In this document: positions 29,049-40,327 of the stretch, piece after piece
How the letters are laid out: every line of letters begins with the position of its first letter
Numbering within the stretch: the first letter of the stretch is position 1
NCBI RefSeq assembly: GCF_900095735.1
Contig: NZ_FNLO01000003.1
Location: 1-64,000 of the forward strand
Origin: Chitinasiproducens palmae
Lineage (GTDB): Bacteria > Pseudomonadota > Gammaproteobacteria > Burkholderiales > Burkholderiaceae
DNA length: 64,000 nt
Direction of reading: 5' to 3'
Notes under the pieces: model-generated
What the model saw: only the letters and a program-made list of their open reading frames with translations
What the model was told of the DNA's origin: nothing
Database searches by the model: none
Position numbers and translations under genes: made by a program

Positions 29049-29909
29049 TCAAAACAGCTTGCCGCTGAACGGGTCGCGCGGCACAACGTCGTGCATCGTT
29101 TCGAACCAGGCCGGGTCGAGCGGCGTCTGCACGCGTCGGGGTCCGCGTCCGGTCGGTCCGCACGGCTCGCCGAGCGCGCGGCGCACCGGTGCGAACGAGC
29201 GACGGTGATGGATGCAGGGCCCGTGCCGGTCCAACGCCGCCAGATGCTGCGCGGTGCCGTAGCCTGCATGCTGGCCGAACCCGTACACCGGGAACGCAGC
29301 GTCCAGCGCCAGCAGTTGCCGATCGCGGCTGACCTTGGCCAGGATCGACGCGGCGGAGATCGCCGGTACGCAGGCATCGCCGCCGATCACCGCTTCGCTC
29401 GCACACGGCAGCGTCGGGCAGCGATTGCCGTCCACCCGAACGAGGCCGGGGGCCATCGAAAGCCCGGCCACCGCACGCTGCATCGCAAGCATCGTCGCGT
29501 GCAGGATGTTGAGCGTGTCGATTTCCGCGACGGTGGCTTCGGCTATCGAGAAAGCGAGCGCGTTCGCGACGATTTCATCGAACAGCGCCTCGCGACGCCT
29601 TGCCGTCAACGCCTTCGAGTCATCGAGACCGGCAATCGGCCGGGCGGGATCGAGGATCACGGCGGCAGCCACCACCGGGCCCGCCAGCGGACCACGGCCG
29701 GCTTCATCGACACCGCAGCACAGCGTGTCGGGCGGGTCCGTCCACCGCCGCGCCGGGGGCTGGCGGCGCGCCTGAGCGGTCGAGGTGGAGGCCGAGGTCA
29801 CGGCGCGCCGACGCGGCTGCCGCGCTGTCGGCCGGCCCGCGTCGGCGGACCGCTCAACGCCCGCCGCTTCCTCTGCCGTCCTATCCTGGAGGAAATCTCG
29901 CGCGTTCAT
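29049..29909 (-). CDS. rnhB: Ribonuclease HII
   Basis: RNase HII nicks RNA-DNA hybrids and removes ribonucleotides from DNA. The core starts at about residue 64 with [20 protein letters not shown], holding the first Asp-Glu pair. [18 protein letters not shown] and [10 protein letters not shown] follow. The protein is 286 residues, longer than the usual 200-220, because of a polar, Arg/Ala-rich N-terminal extension of about 60 residues. ATG at 29909 overlaps the lpxB stop by 4 bp (ATGA), which supports this start. Confidence 0.94.
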   Translation of the reverse strand: MNARDFLQDRTAEEAAGVERSADAGRPTARQPRRRAVTSASTSTAQARRQPPARRWTDPPDTLCCGVDEAGRGPLAGPVVAAAVILDPARPIAGLDDSKALTARRREALFDEIVANALAFSIAEATVAEIDTLNILHATMLAMQRAVAGLSMAPGLVRVDGNRCPTLPCASEAVIGGDACVPAISAASILAKVSRDRQLLALDAAFPVYGFGQHAGYGTAQHLAALDRHGPCIHHRRSFAPVRRALGEPCGPTGRGPRRVQTPLDPAWFETMHDVVPRDPFSGKLF

Positions 29910-31123
29910 CGCGCCTGCCCGCGCCGGCCTCGCGCCGTCTCGACCACCTCGGCAACGGCATCCGCGGCGCGGTGCGCGGTGCCCTGGCGCAGCGACTGAT
30001 GGATTTCGGTGAAGATCGCCGTCAGCTCGCGTCGATTGACCTCATCGTTAAGCTGCGCCAGCGTGGCGTCGGCCAACGCCGACGGCGTCGCAAAATGCTG
30101 CAGGAGTTCGGGCACGACGAAACGGCCCGCGAGAATGTTCGGCAGCCCGACATACGGTAGATAGCCCTGCCGCCGCATGATCTGCCCGGTCAGCCAGGGC
30201 ACCTTGTACGAGATGACCATTGGCTTCTTGAACAGTGCGGCCTCGAGCGTCGAGGTGCCGCTCTTGATCAGCATTGCGTCGCTGGCTTCGAGCACGCCGT
30301 GCGAATCGCCGACGATCACGTGCACCGACAACTGCGGATGCGTGGCGATCAACGGCGCCAGCAGGCTGGCCGCGGTCTCGTTCGCCGCCGCAAGCAGGAA
30401 ACGCAAGCCAGGCTCGCGCTGCTGCATCAGCGCCATCGCTTCGAGGAACACCGGCGCGATGCGATGGATCTCGCCCTGCCGGCTGCCCGGCATCACGCCG
30501 ATGCATGGCCCTGTCTCGGCAATCCCGAGACGGCGACGCGCGCCAGCGGTGTCGGGCACCATCGGAATGGCGTCAGCCAGCGGATGACCGACGAAGGTCG
30601 CCGCGATGCCAGCCCGATCGTAGATGTCTTTTTCGAACGGAAACAGGCACAGCATGTGATCGCTGGCGCGCGCGATCGTCTTGATCCTGCCGCCGCGCCA
30701 TGCCCAGATCGACGGGCTCACGAAATGGACGGTCGGCACGCCGGCGGCGCGCAGCGCCTTCTCGACGCCGAAGTTGAAGTCCGGCGCGTCGATGCCGACA
30801 AAGGCGTCCGGCGGATCGGTCAGCAGCCACCGCACGAGTTGGCGGCGCAGTGCAAGAATGGCGGGCACATGGCGCAGCACTTCGACGTAGCCGTTGACGG
30901 CCAGCGTTTCGCTGGGCCAGCGTGCGTCGAAACCGGCTGCCACCATTCGCGGTCCGCCGATGCCGGCAATTTCAGCGGCAGGCAGGCGCGTGCGCAGGCC
31001 ACCGAGCAGTGCCGCGCCGAGCAGATCGCCGGAGGCTTCGCCGGCCACCATCGCAAGACGCGGCGGGCCGTCCGGCACCGTGCCGGCAGGCGCGCGCGCT
31101 CGGGTCAGGACGGCGTTCGGCAT
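29906..31123 (-). CDS. lpxB: Lipid-A-disaccharide synthase
   Basis: LpxB joins UDP-2,3-diacylglucosamine and lipid X into the lipid A disaccharide at the inner membrane. The 405-residue glycosyltransferase (GT19) shows [20 protein letters not shown] at about residue 25, [37 protein letters not shown] and the C-terminal [20 protein letters not shown] short N-terminal extension precedes the conserved start. It overlaps rnhB and follows lpxA by 3 bp. Confidence 0.97.
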   Translation of the reverse strand: MPNAVLTRARAPAGTVPDGPPRLAMVAGEASGDLLGAALLGGLRTRLPAAEIAGIGGPRMVAAGFDARWPSETLAVNGYVEVLRHVPAILALRRQLVRWLLTDPPDAFVGIDAPDFNFGVEKALRAAGVPTVHFVSPSIWAWRGGRIKTIARASDHMLCLFPFEKDIYDRAGIAATFVGHPLADAIPMVPDTAGARRRLGIAETGPCIGVMPGSRQGEIHRIAPVFLEAMALMQQREPGLRFLLAAANETAASLLAPLIATHPQLSVHVIVGDSHGVLEASDAMLIKSGTSTLEAALFKKPMVISYKVPWLTGQIMRRQGYLPYVGLPNILAGRFVVPELLQHFATPSALADATLAQLNDEVNRRELTAIFTEIHQSLRQGTAHRAADAVAEVVETARGRRGQAR

Positions 31124-31126
31124 CGC

Positions 31127-31915
31127 TCAGCGAATCAGGCCACGCTTGCTGCTTTCGGCGAAAGCGAGCAAGGCGGCGACGCTGTCCGTACCCGCGCCAC
31201 CCTGCGCGACGGTCTCGCGCAGCGCCGCGAGCGCTTCTTCGAAGGCCAGGCCGCTCTTGTACAGCGTGCGGTACGCGGCGCGCACCGCGCCGATGCTCTC
31301 GGCGGAGAAACCGCGCCGGCGCAACCCTTCGACATTGACGCCGTGCGGGCTGGCCTTCTCGCCCGCCGCAATCACGAACGGCGGCAGATCCTGGACAAGC
31401 GCCGAGGCACCGCCGAGGAAACTGTGCGCGCCGATGCGCACGAACTGGTGCACGCCGGACATGCCGCCAAGGATCGCCCAGTCGCCGACCTGCACGTGCC
31501 CGGCGATCTGCGCATTGCTCGAGAACACCGTGTGGTTGCCCACCTGGCAGTCGTGCGCGATGTGCACGTAGGCCATGATCCAGTTGTCATCGCCGATGCG
31601 GGTCACGCCGCCGTCCTGCACGGTGCCCAAGTGAATCGTCGTGAATTCGCGGATCACGTTGCGCGCGCCGATTTCGAGACGCGTCGGCTCGCCGGCGTAC
31701 TTCATGTCCTGTGGCACGCCGCCCAGGGCAGCGAAATGCCCGATCCGATTGCCCTCGCCGATCGACGTGTGGCCTTCGATGACCGTGTGCGAGCCGACCT
31801 GGCTGCCCGCACCGATCGACACATGCGGCCCGATCACCGCGAACGGGCCGATTTCCACCGTGGCGTCGATCTGGGCGGCCGGATCGACCACGGCGCTGGG
31901 ATGAATGCGCGTCAT
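31127..31915 (-). CDS. lpxA: UDP-N-acetylglucosamine acyltransferase
   Basis: LpxA transfers a hydroxyacyl chain from ACP to UDP-GlcNAc, the first step of lipid A synthesis. The 262-residue protein has the left-handed beta helix of hexapeptide repeats (about 5-190; e.g. [20 protein letters not shown]), the catalytic histidine region [13 protein letters not shown], and a C-terminal helical domain. It begins 1 bp after fabZ in the same transcription unit. Confidence 0.97.
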   Translation of the reverse strand: MTRIHPSAVVDPAAQIDATVEIGPFAVIGPHVSIGAGSQVGSHTVIEGHTSIGEGNRIGHFAALGGVPQDMKYAGEPTRLEIGARNVIREFTTIHLGTVQDGGVTRIGDDNWIMAYVHIAHDCQVGNHTVFSSNAQIAGHVQVGDWAILGGMSGVHQFVRIGAHSFLGGASALVQDLPPFVIAAGEKASPHGVNVEGLRRRGFSAESIGAVRAAYRTLYKSGLAFEEALAALRETVAQGGAGTDSVAALLAFAESSKRGLIR

Positions 31916-31916
31916 G

Positions 31917-32390
31917 TCAGACCCCGGCGCTATCCGTCGTCTTGACCGCGCACATCAACGTCGCTTCGGCGGCAACGTTGCCGTCGACGCTGGCTTTCGC
32001 GGTGAATTTGAAGATGTCGCGCATGCGACGCTCGAACGTCACGTCCAGGATCAACTGATCGCCCGGCACCACCACGCGTTTGAAACGCGCCCCATCGATG
32101 CCCGCGTAGTAATACAGCGTGGTCGACGGATCGCGCGGCTCGTCCGCGAAGGTCAGCAGCGCGGCGGTCTGCGCCAGCGCTTCGAGAATCAGCACGCCCG
32201 GCATCACCGGACGTCCCGGGAAATGGCCGGTGAAGGCCGGCTCGTTGACCGTGACGTTCTTCAAGGCCCGGATCCGCTTGTGCGCTTCCAGTTCCAGCAC
32301 GCGGTCGACCAGCAGGATCGGATAGCGGTGCGGCAGGAGCGAGAGGATCTGCTGGATGTCGAGCGTCGACGGCAGTTCTTTGTGTTCCAT
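31917..32390 (-). CDS. fabZ: 3-hydroxyacyl-ACP dehydratase FabZ
   Basis: FabZ dehydrates 3-hydroxyacyl-ACP in fatty acid elongation and competes with LpxA/LpxD for the same substrates, which explains its place here. The 157-residue hot-dog protein has [18 protein letters not shown] and the active-site stretch [20 protein letters not shown], with catalytic His and Glu. It lies between lpxD (3 bp away) and lpxA (1 bp away). Confidence 0.97.
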   Translation of the reverse strand: MEHKELPSTLDIQQILSLLPHRYPILLVDRVLELEAHKRIRALKNVTVNEPAFTGHFPGRPVMPGVLILEALAQTAALLTFADEPRDPSTTLYYYAGIDGARFKRVVVPGDQLILDVTFERRMRDIFKFTAKASVDGNVAAEATLMCAVKTTDSAGV

Positions 32391-32393
32391 GTA

Positions 32394-33470
32394 TTACTTT
32401 CCCGACAGATCGGCGACAGTGGCTTCGAGTTGTTTCAGGCGCTGGCGCATCGTGTCCAGATTACGCATGACGGCGGCGTTGCGGTTCCAGTCGGCGTTGG
32501 CGATCGCCGGGAACGCGCTGGTATAGACGCCCGGGCCCCGCAGCGATTTCGAGACGCCGGACTTGGCGGTCACCACTACGCGGTCGCCCAGGGTGACGTG
32601 GCCGGCGATGCCGACCGCGCCGCCGATCATGCAGTGCCGGCCGATGACCGAACTGCCGGCGATCCCGGCACAGGCCGCAATCACGGTGTGCGCACCGATG
32701 CGGCAGTTATGGGCAATCTGCACCAAATTGTCGATCTTCACGTCGTCCTCGACGACGGTATCGGCCATCGCGCCGCGATCGATCGTGGTGTTGGCGCCGA
32801 TCTCAACGTCCTGCCCAAGCGTGACGCCGCCAACCTGCGGAATCTTGACCCACTGCCCGGTCGCTTCCGGATCGCTGTCGGACGAGAAGTCCGGCGCGAA
32901 GCCAAAGCCATCGGCGCCGATCACGGCGCCGGAATGAATGATGGTGCGGGCTCCGACGCGGCAGCCGTGATGGATCGTCGCGCGCGGATGAATCAGCACG
33001 TCCTCGCCAATCACCGCGCCGCGTCCGACGAACGCGTGTGCGCCGACCCGTGCGCGCGCCCCGATCGAGGCGCCCGCCTCGACGATCGCGAACGGGCCGA
33101 TCGATGCAGTCTCGTCGACCGTCGCGCCCATTTCGACCAACGCGCGCGGATCGACGCCGGCACGCGGGCGCGGCTCGGCCGCGGCCACGAAGTGTTGCGC
33201 GACGCGCGCAAAACCGGCGTAGGGATTGTCGGTGACGATCCAGCTGCGGCCGGCGCTCGCGCCGCCCAGCGTATCGAGGTCCTGCTGGCGGATCAGCACG
33301 GCGCCGGCACTGCTGTCGGCGAGCTGATGCAGGTATTTGGGATTGGCCAGGAACGCGATGTGATCGGGTCCTGCACGGTCGAGCGGTGCGAGCGACGCGA
33401 CCTCGCGCTCGGCGTCGCCCACCACCCGCCCGCCGACCAGCTCGGCGATGAGTGCGAGCTTGACCCCCAT
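32394..33470 (-). CDS. lpxD: UDP-3-O-(3-hydroxyacyl)glucosamine N-acyltransferase
   Basis: LpxD adds the N-linked hydroxyacyl chain in lipid A synthesis. The 358-residue protein has the N-terminal uridine-binding domain (about 1-100; [15 protein letters not shown] and [14 protein letters not shown]), a hexapeptide beta helix (about 105-320; [13 protein letters not shown] with neighbouring [20 protein letters not shown] containing the active histidine), and a C-terminal helix. Its ATG shares one base with the skp stop. Confidence 0.97.
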   Translation of the reverse strand: MGVKLALIAELVGGRVVGDAEREVASLAPLDRAGPDHIAFLANPKYLHQLADSSAGAVLIRQQDLDTLGGASAGRSWIVTDNPYAGFARVAQHFVAAAEPRPRAGVDPRALVEMGATVDETASIGPFAIVEAGASIGARARVGAHAFVGRGAVIGEDVLIHPRATIHHGCRVGARTIIHSGAVIGADGFGFAPDFSSDSDPEATGQWVKIPQVGGVTLGQDVEIGANTTIDRGAMADTVVEDDVKIDNLVQIAHNCRIGAHTVIAACAGIAGSSVIGRHCMIGGAVGIAGHVTLGDRVVVTAKSGVSKSLRGPGVYTSAFPAIANADWNRNAAVMRNLDTMRQRLKQLEATVADLSGK

Positions 33471-33988
33471 CAGTTCGACGACCCCGCGAGCGCCTTGATC
33501 ACTTGATCGGTGATATCGACGCGCGGATTGACGTAGACGGCTTCCTGGAGGATCAGGTCGTACTTGTTCTGCTCGGCGATCGACTTGATCGCGCGGTTCG
33601 CGCGCTCCAGCACCGCAGCCAGTTCCTCGTTGCGGCGCTGGTTCAGGTCGGCCTGGAATTCACGCTGCCTGCGCTGGAAATCGCTGTCGAGTTGCGAAAG
33701 TTCGCGCTGCGTCTTCGCCCGGTCCGGGCTCTGCGGCGGCATCTTGTCGAGCCGGTCGGACAGCGCGCGCAGGCGCTGGCCCATGTCCTGCAGTTCCTTG
33801 TCGCGTTTCGAGAACTCCTGCTCGAGCTTCGATTGCGCGACCTTGGCGGGCGCCGACTCGCGCAGGATCCGATCCGAGTTGACCACCGCGATGCGCGTCG
33901 CATCCTGCGCGTGCGCGGCGGCCGCACCGGCCGCCAGCGTCAGCGCCATCAGCAACTGCCTGCCGGAATGAATGATTCGCTTGCTCAA
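33470..33988 (-). CDS. skp: Periplasmic chaperone Skp/OmpH
   Basis: Skp binds unfolded outer-membrane proteins in the periplasm and passes them to the BAM complex. The 172-residue protein has a signal peptide (cleavage after AAAAHA, near residue 27) and a long helical coiled-coil region (about 55-130) that forms the tentacles. The start is a TTG at 33988 with a strong AGGAGAGA upstream. No ATG fits without losing the signal peptide. It lies between bamA and lpxD, as is usual. Confidence 0.93.
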   Translation of the reverse strand: MSKRIIHSGRQLLMALTLAAGAAAAHAQDATRIAVVNSDRILRESAPAKVAQSKLEQEFSKRDKELQDMGQRLRALSDRLDKMPPQSPDRAKTQRELSQLDSDFQRRQREFQADLNQRRNEELAAVLERANRAIKSIAEQNKYDLILQEAVYVNPRVDITDQVIKALAGSSN

Positions 33989-34041
33989 GATACGTCTCTC
34001 CTGTCAGGTACGTCGTCGGCCGCTGTCGCGGCACGCCCGCA

Positions 34042-36342
34042 TCAGAATGCCGTACCGATCTGGAACTGGAATTTCTGGTACTTGTCGTTTTCGTGCTTGA
34101 CGAGCGGGAAGCCGAAGCTGATCTTCAGCGGGCCGATCGGCGAGATCCACGCCAGACCCAGACCGTAGCCATAGCGCAGGTCGCCCAGGTTGATGTTCTG
34201 CCCTTCGCCCCAGACGTTACCCGCGTCGAAGAACGTGAACACACGCAGCGTGCGGTCGTAACCGGTGCCTGGCAGCGGGAACGTCAGCTCGATGTTGCCG
34301 ACCAGCAGCTTCGAACCGCCGATCGGGTCGCCGGTGGTCGAGTCGCGCGGACCGAGCGAACTGGTTTCGTAGCCGCGCACGGAACCGATACCGCCGGCGT
34401 AGTAGTTCTTGAAGATCGGGAACGGCTTGCCGCCGTAGGCCTTGCCGTAGCCGAACTGTCCGTTCAGGCCGAGCACGAAGCCACGCGCGAACGAGTAGTA
34501 GTACTGCTGCTGCAGGTCCAGCTTGTAGTACTCGCTGCCCGCCGGCGTACCGAATTCGGCATTGGCGCGCGAGTAGTAGCCCTTGCTCGGCACCAGCGCG
34601 CTGTCACGCGCGTCGCGCGACCAGCCCACGGTCAACGGGATCACGTTCGACACCGAGCCGGCCTGCGCGACATAGTTCTTGTACGACGCCGGCGTCGCGT
34701 CGTCGGTATTGATCCGGTACTGCGAGGCGCCGATACCGAAGTAGACGGTGTCCAGTTCCGAGAACGGCACGCCGAACTTCAGGTCCGCACCGACGTTCAG
34801 GATCCGGAAGTTGCTGTCGCTGGTCGAGTAATACAGCGGATAGTACGTGCGGTAGTACGCGCTGGTGATCCGGCTGATCCCGTCGATCGTGAAGTACGGG
34901 TCCGTCTGCGTGACTTCGAGGGTCCGGTAGGTCCGCGCGGTGTTGACGTTGACCGACAGGCTGGTGCCCGAACCGAACACGTTGTCCTGCGAAACGCCGG
35001 CCGACAGCACGACCTTGTCGCTCGACGAGAAGCCCGCGCCCAGCGTGATCGCGCCGGTCGGCTTCTCGGTGACCTTCACGTCGACGTCCACCTGGTCCGG
35101 CGTGCCCTCGACGGGCGTGGTCGTGACGTTGACGTCGGTGAAGTAGCCGAGCCGGTTGATCCGGTCCTGCGACAGCTTCAGGCGCGAGCTGTCGAACCAG
35201 GAGCTCTCGAACTGGCGCATTTCGCGACGCACGACTTCGTCGCGCGTCTTGGTGTTGCCGCTGATGTTGACGTGCCGGACGTAGACGCGCCGGCCGGTCT
35301 CGACGTTCATGACCAGGCCCACGGTGTGGTTCTGCTGGTCGATTTCCGGCTGCACGTTGACGGTGGCGAACGCATAGCCGTACTCGCCGAGCCGGTCCGT
35401 GATCGCCTTCGTCGACTCCGTCAGTTTCGCCGCGGAGAAACGCTCGCCCGCCTTGACCTTGACCAGCTTGCTCAGCTCGTCCTTCTTGTCCAGCAGTTCG
35501 CCGGTCAAGTCGACGGAGGTGACCGTGTACGGCTCGCCTTCGTGGACGCTGATCGTCAGATACATGTCCTTCTTGTCCGGCGAGATCGACACCTGCGTCG
35601 ACTCGATGTTGAATTCGAGATAGCCGCGGTCCCGATAATAGGACACGATGCGCTCGAGGTCGCCGGTCAGCTTTTCCTTCGAATACAGGTCGTTCTTCGT
35701 GTACCAGGAGAACCAGTTCGGCGTGGACAACTGCATCTCGTCGCGCAGCGTGCTCGACTTGAATGCCTTGTTGCCGATGAAGTTCACCTGACGGATCTTC
35801 GCGCTCGGACCTTCGACCACCGAGAACAGCACCGAGACGCGGTTGCGGTCGACCGGCGTAACCGTCGTCGTCACCTCCGCCGCGTAGTAGCCGCGCGTGA
35901 GGTATTGACGCTTGAGCTCCTGCTCGGCCTTGTCGACCAGCGCCTTGTCGTAGTAGCGGCCCGTCGACAGACCGACCGCCCGCAGCGCCTTGGTCAGCGC
36001 TTCCTTGTCGAATTCGCGGATGCCGGAGAAGTCCACCGTTGCGATCGCCGGCCGCTCCTGAACGCGCACGATCACGACGTTGCCTTCGGCGGCGACGCGC
36101 ACGTCGCTGAAGAAACCGGTGGCGAACAGCGCGCGGATCGCCTGCGACGCCTTTTCATCGGTGAAGGTGTCGCCCTTCTTGATCGGCAGATAGGAGAAGA
36201 CCGTACCGGGTTCGATACGCTGCAGTCCCTCGATCCGGACATCGCTGACCGTGAACGGCGCGATGGCATGGGCGGCAACGCCGTGGAGAGCGAAGAGCGC
36301 CACGGTGGCAGCCTTCGGCACGAAACGATGAGGTTTGAACAA
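34042..36342 (-). CDS. bamA: Outer membrane protein assembly factor BamA
   Basis: BamA folds beta-barrel proteins into the outer membrane. The protein has a signal peptide (ending near HGVAAHA), five POTRA domains (about 25-420) and a 16-strand barrel. The barrel carries the conserved GIGSVRGYETSSLGPRD loop and a terminal phenylalanine (QFQIGTAF). I chose the TTG at 36342 (then FKPHRFVPKA, the usual start in this group, preceded by GGGGAAG), giving 766 residues. A GTG at 36360 would add six. It lies downstream of rseP. Confidence 0.95.
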   Translation of the reverse strand: MFKPHRFVPKAATVALFALHGVAAHAIAPFTVSDVRIEGLQRIEPGTVFSYLPIKKGDTFTDEKASQAIRALFATGFFSDVRVAAEGNVVIVRVQERPAIATVDFSGIREFDKEALTKALRAVGLSTGRYYDKALVDKAEQELKRQYLTRGYYAAEVTTTVTPVDRNRVSVLFSVVEGPSAKIRQVNFIGNKAFKSSTLRDEMQLSTPNWFSWYTKNDLYSKEKLTGDLERIVSYYRDRGYLEFNIESTQVSISPDKKDMYLTISVHEGEPYTVTSVDLTGELLDKKDELSKLVKVKAGERFSAAKLTESTKAITDRLGEYGYAFATVNVQPEIDQQNHTVGLVMNVETGRRVYVRHVNISGNTKTRDEVVRREMRQFESSWFDSSRLKLSQDRINRLGYFTDVNVTTTPVEGTPDQVDVDVKVTEKPTGAITLGAGFSSSDKVVLSAGVSQDNVFGSGTSLSVNVNTARTYRTLEVTQTDPYFTIDGISRITSAYYRTYYPLYYSTSDSNFRILNVGADLKFGVPFSELDTVYFGIGASQYRINTDDATPASYKNYVAQAGSVSNVIPLTVGWSRDARDSALVPSKGYYSRANAEFGTPAGSEYYKLDLQQQYYYSFARGFVLGLNGQFGYGKAYGGKPFPIFKNYYAGGIGSVRGYETSSLGPRDSTTGDPIGGSKLLVGNIELTFPLPGTGYDRTLRVFTFFDAGNVWGEGQNINLGDLRYGYGLGLAWISPIGPLKISFGFPLVKHENDKYQKFQFQIGTAF

Positions 36343-36383
36343 CTTGCTTCCCCAATTCACTGGAAGGGTCTGTCGAGATGACT

Positions 36384-36420
36384 AAACAGCGCAAAACAGC
36401 GCAAAACGGCGCAAAGCAGC
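36384..36420. repeat. 10-bp repeat GCAAAACAGC upstream of bamA
   Basis: About three and a half copies of a 10-bp unit, slightly diverged, lie in the 234-bp gap between rseP and bamA. The rest of the gap holds no gene and no convincing terminator. Confidence 0.65.
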
Positions 36421-36576
36421 CAGCGCGCGCGGCCGTCGCGCTGCGCGGACCGTACATGCAAAAGGCCGCCGGCACGAACAGCCGCGAGCGGCTGCACAGT
36501 CGACGGCCACGAAACCACCGGTCACCCTACTGGCCGGCAACGAACGAAACGCCCAAAAAGGTCGGCGCTGGCGCGA

Positions 36577-37965
36577 TCATGACCGGAAGACGCGCGTCAG
36601 ATCGTTGAACAGCGCAATGGCCGACAGCGCAATGATGCACAGCAGGCCGAAGCGCTGCAGAAGGCCTTGCACGCGCTCCGATACGGCCCGGCCGGTCACA
36701 GCTTCGACCGCATAATATAACAAATGCCCCCCGTCCAAAACCGGAATCGGCAGTAGATTCAAGACGCCGATGCTGATGCTGACCAGCGCAATGAATGAAA
36801 TGAAGGCGGCCAGACCGATCCGCGCACTCTGTCCAGCCTGGTCCGCGATGGTCACCGGACCACTCAGATTCTTCAACGAGGCCTGTCCCGTCAGCATGCG
36901 CCAGAAGATCTTCACGGAGAACACCGCGACGTCCAGCGTGCGCTGCGCGCCGAGCGCCAGCGCCCGCACCGGTCCGTAGCTGACCTTCACCTGGCGCAGG
37001 CGCTCGCCGATGCCGGCGCCAATCTGCACCACGCCGTCGGCGTTGGCATGCGGCGTCACGCTCAGGCGCACGGTCTTTCCGTCCCGCAAGACGTCGAGCG
37101 CCAGCGCGCGGCTGTCGGCGGCACGGACCGCGGCAACGAAGCGCGACGCGTCGGTTACCGCCTGGCCCTGCACCGCTAGCAAGCGGTCGCCGGCACGCAG
37201 GCCGCCCGCCGCGGCCGGACTGCCCGGCCGAATCTCGCCGATCTCGACCGCCAACGGCAGCGGCGCCAGACCGAGTGCGCGCAACGGGTCGGCGGCCGGA
37301 TCGTCGGGCGCCGGCGCGTCCTTGCCCGCGTCCGTGGCGGCCAGCCGAAGCTGCCGGGTCAGCACCGCGCCGTCGCGGCGCACCTCGAGATCGAGCACGA
37401 GCGGCGCGCGCGCGCCGTCGCCCGCGCCCTGCCCGTCGGCGATCAGTCGCCAGCGCAGATCGGACCAGCCGCGGACGGCTTCGCGTTCGGCACCGGCGCC
37501 CGCGGCGACGATCTGGTCGCCCGCACGCAGGCCGGCCGCCGCCGCCGGGGTAGCGGCGTCCGGTTGCGCGAGCACCGGCGCCACGTCATTCACGCCGGCC
37601 ATGTAGAGGCCCGAGAACAAGACAATGGCGAGCAGGAAGCTGGCCGCGGGGCCAGCCGCGACGATCGCAAAGCGGCGGCCGACGCTTTGCCGGTTGAAGG
37701 CCCGCGCGCGCGCCTGCGGCGAGAGCGGCCCCGTCTCGTCCCGCTCGTCGAGCATCTTCACATAGCCGCCGAACGGCAGCGAACCGAGGGTCCATTCCGT
37801 TCCGCTGCGGTCGCGCCAGCTATAAAAAGGTTTGCCGAGGCCCAGCGAGAAGCGCAACACACGCACGCCGCACAGGCGCGCGACGGAATAATGGCCGAAC
37901 TCGTGGGCGACCACCAGAATGCCGATGGCAACGGCGAAGGCAGCAACGGCAATCAATAAGCTCAT
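36577..37965 (-). CDS. rseP: Site-2 (intramembrane) zinc protease RseP
   Basis: RseP cleaves anti-sigma factors within the membrane, releasing sigma-E-type envelope stress factors. The 462-residue protein has the zinc motif VVAHEFGHYSVARL in the first membrane segment (about 18-32), the conserved SLPFGGYVKMLDE, two PDZ domains (about 115-220 and 225-310), and the second active-site motif NLLPIPVLDGGHLLYY. ATG at 37965 begins at the first membrane segment. A longer open frame upstream overlaps dxr and was rejected. Confidence 0.96.
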   Translation of the reverse strand: MSLLIAVAAFAVAIGILVVAHEFGHYSVARLCGVRVLRFSLGLGKPFYSWRDRSGTEWTLGSLPFGGYVKMLDERDETGPLSPQARARAFNRQSVGRRFAIVAAGPAASFLLAIVLFSGLYMAGVNDVAPVLAQPDAATPAAAAGLRAGDQIVAAGAGAEREAVRGWSDLRWRLIADGQGAGDGARAPLVLDLEVRRDGAVLTRQLRLAATDAGKDAPAPDDPAADPLRALGLAPLPLAVEIGEIRPGSPAAAGGLRAGDRLLAVQGQAVTDASRFVAAVRAADSRALALDVLRDGKTVRLSVTPHANADGVVQIGAGIGERLRQVKVSYGPVRALALGAQRTLDVAVFSVKIFWRMLTGQASLKNLSGPVTIADQAGQSARIGLAAFISFIALVSISIGVLNLLPIPVLDGGHLLYYAVEAVTGRAVSERVQGLLQRFGLLCIIALSAIALFNDLTRVFRS

Positions 37966-38294
37966 GGTCGACTCCAGTCCGGCCGAGGCGATGCTCGGCT
38001 TGTGCGCGCCGCGCTCGTCGCGCGCGCGACGGCCTGCCGCGTGACTATCAGGCAAGCGCCCCGTCGTGCCGCCTGGCCGCGGCTCGTCCTTGGCCAAGCG
38101 GCGCTGGCGTGGCGTCAGCCTGGCTTGCAAGCGGCCTGCGCGCTGCCCGCGAGCGGTTTGAGCGCGGTAGCGGCGCGCCTGCGTCGTGCCTCGCGTACAG
38201 CGTGCAGGTCGCGCTGCAAACCGGACCGCGCTGAGGCCCAAGGCCCAAGGCCCGCCCGCTACAGCCCTGCCGCGCCCGTGCCGGCTATGCCGCC
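37966..38294. other. Gap between dxr and rseP
   Basis: This is a 329-bp GC-rich spacer within an otherwise compact minus-strand gene series. No conserved gene, T-tracted hairpin or strong promoter is visible. The only small repeat is AGGCCCA twice near 38233-38246. Confidence 0.5.
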
Positions 38295-39476
38295 TCAACC
38301 CGCCTGCAGTGCACCCGCGGCCAACGCCTCGTTCGCAAGACGGCGGGCCTCGTGGTCGGACGCCAGCACATCGTCCAGCCCGGCGAGTTCGACAATGCGC
38401 GCGCGCGCCATCGTCGACTCGACCACCTCGGCGATTGCCGTGAACCGCAATCGCCCTTCGAGGAACGCCTGCACCGCGACTTCGTTCGCCGCGTTCAGCA
38501 CCGTGCTGGCGCTGCCGCCTGCCGACAGCGCTTCGAAGGCGAGACGCAGGCATGGAAAGCGGGCCAGATCGGCGCGCTCGAAATTCAGTTGGGCGACGGC
38601 GGCGAGATCGAGCGGCGCGACGCCGGCACCGACGCGGTCCGGATAGGCCAATGCGTGCGCGATCGGCGTGCGCATGTCGGGATTGCCCAACTGCGCGAGC
38701 ACCGACCCGTCCGAGTAGCTGACCATCGAGTGGATCACGCTCTGCGGATGCAGCAGCACATCGATGCGTTCGCGCGGCAGCCCGAACAACCAGTGGGCCT
38801 CGATCACCTCGAGCCCCTTGTTCATCATGGTGGCCGAGTCGACCGAAATCTTGCGGCCCATCGACCAGTTCGGATGCGCGCAGGCTTCGTCGGGCGTGAC
38901 GTCCGCCAGTGTCTCCAACGCACGCGTCCGGAACGGCCCGCCCGAGGCGGTCAGGATCAGCCGTTCGACGCCGCGACCATCGGCCCTGCCCTCGGGCAGG
39001 CACTGGAAGATCGCGTTGTGTTCGCTGTCGAGCGGCAGCAGGACCGCTCCGCTGCGCTGCACGGTCGCGATGAACAGCGCGCCGGACATCACCAGCGCTT
39101 CCTTGTTGGCCAGCAGGATGCGCTTACCGGCCCGGGCGGCCGCGAGCGCGCTGGACAGGCCAGCCGCGCCGACGATGGCCGCCACGACGGTGTCACAGCC
39201 GTCGGCGGCCGCTACTTCGTCCAGCGCGGCGGGGCCCCAACTTACCTCGGTCGGCAAGCCAGCGGCACGCAGATGGGCGCGCAGCGCCTCGGCGGCATCC
39301 GGCGAACCGACCACGGCAAGCTGCGGGCGGAAACGCTCGCACTGCTCGGCCAGCTTGCGCCAGTTGCGGTGCGCGGCGAGCGCGTATACCGAGAAACGCT
39401 CGGGATGCCGCCCGATCACGTCGAGCGTGCTGTCGCCGATCGAACCGGTCGAGCCAAGCAGTGTGATTCGTCTCAT
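38295..39476 (-). CDS. dxr: 1-deoxy-D-xylulose 5-phosphate reductoisomerase
   Basis: Dxr makes MEP from DXP with NADPH, the committed step of the MEP isoprenoid pathway. The 393-residue protein has the NADPH-binding [14 protein letters not shown] at the N-terminus, [10 protein letters not shown], the metal/substrate region [14 protein letters not shown], and [10 protein letters not shown]. Length and motifs are normal. It lies between cdsA and rseP, as in many beta- and gammaproteobacteria. Confidence 0.98.
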   Translation of the reverse strand: MRRITLLGSTGSIGDSTLDVIGRHPERFSVYALAAHRNWRKLAEQCERFRPQLAVVGSPDAAEALRAHLRAAGLPTEVSWGPAALDEVAAADGCDTVVAAIVGAAGLSSALAAARAGKRILLANKEALVMSGALFIATVQRSGAVLLPLDSEHNAIFQCLPEGRADGRGVERLILTASGGPFRTRALETLADVTPDEACAHPNWSMGRKISVDSATMMNKGLEVIEAHWLFGLPRERIDVLLHPQSVIHSMVSYSDGSVLAQLGNPDMRTPIAHALAYPDRVGAGVAPLDLAAVAQLNFERADLARFPCLRLAFEALSAGGSASTVLNAANEVAVQAFLEGRLRFTAIAEVVESTMARARIVELAGLDDVLASDHEARRLANEALAAGALQAG

Positions 39477-39502
39477 GAATAATCCGAAGCCGCGGCGGCG
39501 CC

Positions 39503-40327
39503 TCAGTGCACGAACAGCATCGCGATCGGCAGCACCGGCAACAGGGCATCGATGCGATCGAGCACCCCGCCATGCCCCGGCAGCAGCGCGCTGGAATCCT
39601 TCACGCCCGCCTGTCGCTTCAGCAGCGACTCGAACAAGTCGCCCAGCACGCTGAAAATGACCAGGACAGTGAGCGTCAGCAGCGCGACCGCGATGCCGCG
39701 CTGCGCGGCAAGCAGTTCATAGAAGGTCGGCGCGGCGGGATCGAACGGGTGCGCGACGATGGCAAGCAGCGCAACGACGATGGCCAGCAGCCAGCCACCG
39801 ATCGCGCCTTCCCACGTCTTGCCAGGACTGATCGTCACCGCGAGCTTGCGGCGCCCGAAACGGCGACCGGCGAAGTAGGCCCCGATGTCGGCGAGCCACA
39901 CCAGCAGCAGCAGCGACAGCACGAACGGCACGCCGTGCGCGCGGGCGGTAACGAGCGCATGCCAACAGGCATTGAACAGCACGATGCCAGCCAGCAGCAG
40001 GAACGCGCGCCAGCCTCCGGCGGCCAGCGTCGGCCGGCGCACGAACGCGAACGGCACGGCCAGCACCCAGAACAGCGCGGCAGCGCGATAGAGTCCGGGC
40101 GTGTCGAGCGGCAACGCACGCGCGCCGAGCAAGACCAGCACCGCGGTCAGCAATGCATAGCCGATCGCGAAATTGCCGCCGAACTTCAGCAAACGCGCCC
40201 ACTCCCACGCGGCGAACACGACCACGAAGCCGATCAGGGCGCCGAACACGCCAAGCGGTGCGAAAAGCGTCACCGGCACGAATATCAGCAGCAGGACGAT
40301 CGCGGTAAGCAGTCGGGCCTTCAGCAT
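39503..40327 (-). CDS. cdsA: Phosphatidate cytidylyltransferase
   Basis: CdsA makes CDP-diacylglycerol from phosphatidate and CTP, for all phospholipids. The 274-residue inner-membrane protein has about seven or eight hydrophobic segments and the family signature near the C-terminus ([20 protein letters not shown] followed by GVLDRIDAL). Its ATG overlaps the uppS stop by 7 bp. Confidence 0.97.
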   Translation of the reverse strand: MLKARLLTAIVLLLIFVPVTLFAPLGVFGALIGFVVVFAAWEWARLLKFGGNFAIGYALLTAVLVLLGARALPLDTPGLYRAAALFWVLAVPFAFVRRPTLAAGGWRAFLLLAGIVLFNACWHALVTARAHGVPFVLSLLLLVWLADIGAYFAGRRFGRRKLAVTISPGKTWEGAIGGWLLAIVVALLAIVAHPFDPAAPTFYELLAAQRGIAVALLTLTVLVIFSVLGDLFESLLKRQAGVKDSSALLPGHGGVLDRIDALLPVLPIAMLFVH

